Assembly (NCBI RefSeq): GCF_009720655.1
Contig: NZ_WNKS01000005.1
Location: 62,001 to 126,000 of the forward strand
Origin: Rhodoblastus acidophilus
GTDB lineage: Bacteria > Pseudomonadota > Alphaproteobacteria > Rhizobiales > Beijerinckiaceae
Length of the DNA stretch: 64,000 bases
Direction: 5' to 3'
A model generated the notes under the pieces. That model was not told where the DNA came from. It ran no database searches and saw only the letters and a program-made list of their open reading frames with translations. A program made the position numbers and the translations under genes. Positions 63,010 through 64,000 of this stretch are shown here, piece by piece. Every line of letters begins with the position of its first letter. The first letter of the stretch is position 1.

Positions 63010-64000
63010 ATGTCCCAGATTGAAGTCAAAGTTCCCGATATCGGCGATTTCAAAGACGTGCCCGTGATCGAAGTGCTGGTGAAGCCGGGCGACGTCATCA
63101 AGGCCGAAGACCCGCTCATCGTGCTGGAGAGCGACAAGGCCACCATGGAAGTGCCCGCCCCCGCCAGCGGCAAGGTCGGCGAGATCATGGTGAAGATCGG
63201 CGACCGCGTCGCCGAGGGCTTGGTCATCCTGACGCTGGAGGCCGAGGGCGCCCCCGCCCCCGCGCCCGTCATGCCCGCCGCGCCGCCGCCGGAACGCCGG
63301 CTCGAACCCATCGCCGTCACCGACGAGATCGACACCGGCAAGCCGGAAAAGCCTGTCAAATCAGGCGCGGCGCCGCTGCTCGGCCCGCGCGGCGCGATGG
63401 CGGATTTCTCAAAGCTATTCGCCTCGCCCGCCGTGCGGCGCCTCGCCCGCGAACTCGACATCGACCTCACCCAGGTGCCGGCGACCGGCGACAAGGGCCG
63501 CATCACCAAGGACGATGTGCGCAAGTTCTTGGGCGGAGGCGCCACGCCGGCGGCGACCGCCGCGACGGGCGCGGGCATTCCGGAAATCCCCGCCATCGAC
63601 TTTTCCAAATTCGGTCCGATCGAGGAAAAGCCGCTGTCGCGGATCAAGAAATTGTCGGGGCCGTTCCTGCATCGCTCCTGGCTCAACGTGCCCGCCGTCA
63701 CCCAGAACGACGAGGCCGACATCACCGATCTCGAAGAGTTTCGAAAGAGACTCGACGACGAGGGCAAGAAGGCGAAGGAGCCTTATCGCGTCTCGCTTCT
63801 CCCCTTCCTGGTGCGCGCCAGCGTCGCGGTCTTAAAAGAATTTCCGGACTTCAATTCCTCGCTGAGCCCGAGCAAGGACGCGCTGATTTATAAAAAATAC
63901 TGGAACATCGGTTTCGCCGCGGACACGCCGGAAGGCTTGGTTGTCCCGGTGATCAAGGACGCCGACAAGAAGGGCGTGTTGCAGATCGCCAAGGAGCTTG
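63010..64000 (+). CDS. aceF: Dihydrolipoamide acetyltransferase, 5' part
   Basis: E2 core of the pyruvate dehydrogenase complex; the gene runs off the window end after 330 codons. One lipoyl domain is at residues 1-75 with the lipoyl-lysine Lys43 in ESDKATMEVPAP. A Pro/Ala-rich linker follows, then the peripheral-subunit-binding domain about 137-175 (FASPAVRRLARELDIDLTQV) and the beginning of the catalytic domain (NVPAVTQNDEADITDLEEFR, WNIGFAADTPEGLVVPVIKD). The active-site His/Asp motif lies beyond the window. Only one lipoyl domain is seen, against up to three in E. coli AceF. Confidence 0.95.
   Translation, partial: MSQIEVKVPDIGDFKDVPVIEVLVKPGDVIKAEDPLIVLESDKATMEVPAPASGKVGEIMVKIGDRVAEGLVILTLEAEGAPAPAPVMPAAPPPERRLEPIAVTDEIDTGKPEKPVKSGAAPLLGPRGAMADFSKLFASPAVRRLARELDIDLTQVPATGDKGRITKDDVRKFLGGGATPAATAATGAGIPEIPAIDFSKFGPIEEKPLSRIKKLSGPFLHRSWLNVPAVTQNDEADITDLEEFRKRLDDEGKKAKEPYRVSLLPFLVRASVAVLKEFPDFNSSLSPSKDALIYKKYWNIGFAADTPEGLVVPVIKDADKKGVLQIAKEL

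Overview
The window is a 64 kb piece of a GC-rich alphaproteobacterial chromosome, most likely from the Hyphomicrobiales (Rhizobiales). This placement is an inference. It rests on the cvpA-purF order, the envelope block pyrH-frr-uppS-cdsA-dxr-rseP-bamA-lpxD-fabZ-lpxA-lpxI-lpxB with LpxI instead of LpxH, an ErpA-type iron-sulfur protein, palindromic intergenic repeats of the kind common in that order, and high-potential iron-sulfur proteins. No rRNA, tRNA, CRISPR array, phage or intact insertion sequence was seen.

Layout. 1-3065: the end of cvpA, purF and a short-chain dehydrogenase. 3484-7069: a hybrid histidine kinase, a single-domain response regulator and a small exported HdeA-like protein. 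7098-14056: homoserine dehydrogenase and a dGTPase on the minus strand, erpA, an OpgC / SGNH-like / APH-kinase cluster, and a small unknown protein. 14143-16638: a cupin regulator and an EamA transporter, divergent from a metallophosphoesterase. 16866-30005: the conserved block for UMP kinase, ribosome recycling, undecaprenyl-PP, CDP-diglyceride, isoprenoid (Dxr), site-2 protease, BamA and lipid A enzymes. 30188-34955: a polytopic membrane protein, the biotin-carrying carboxylase subunit and an aquaporin. 34983-39618: a minus-strand run of two unknown proteins, a flavin reductase, a YafK-like L,D-transpeptidase, QueE and a nitroreductase. 39789-47970: a PfkB kinase, an S1/P1 nuclease, AnmK, a glutathione transferase, an AT-rich cysteine-cluster gene, a Do-like protease, a hemerythrin and a lysozyme-inhibitor-like exported protein. 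47972-56389: a complete lactate-use locus (Dld, LldP, LldR, LutABC). 56393-58860: an acidic protein, a DUF1003 membrane protein and two tandem HiPIPs. 59074-64000: a LysR regulator divergent from aceE and the start of aceF.

The genes are mostly housekeeping. The lactate locus and the pyruvate dehydrogenase genes are functionally linked: lactate is taken up by LldP, oxidised to pyruvate by Dld (D form) and LutABC (L form), and pyruvate enters acetyl-CoA through AceE/AceF. Two matching 19-bp dyads bracket the lactate regulator gene and probably mark its operators.

The less ordinary content is in the non-coding and accessory parts: a 125-bp MITE-like element present three times (one copy nested inside another palindromic repeat), tandem repeats on both sides of the cvpA-purF junction (one of them in the PurF propeptide), a 19-bp-arm perfect palindrome at the dGTPase start, an AT-rich probably acquired gene, an SGNH-like protein that seems to have lost its catalytic residues, and a tandem HiPIP pair with an unusual fourth-cysteine context. 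I did not find a clear new multi-gene defence or biosynthetic system.
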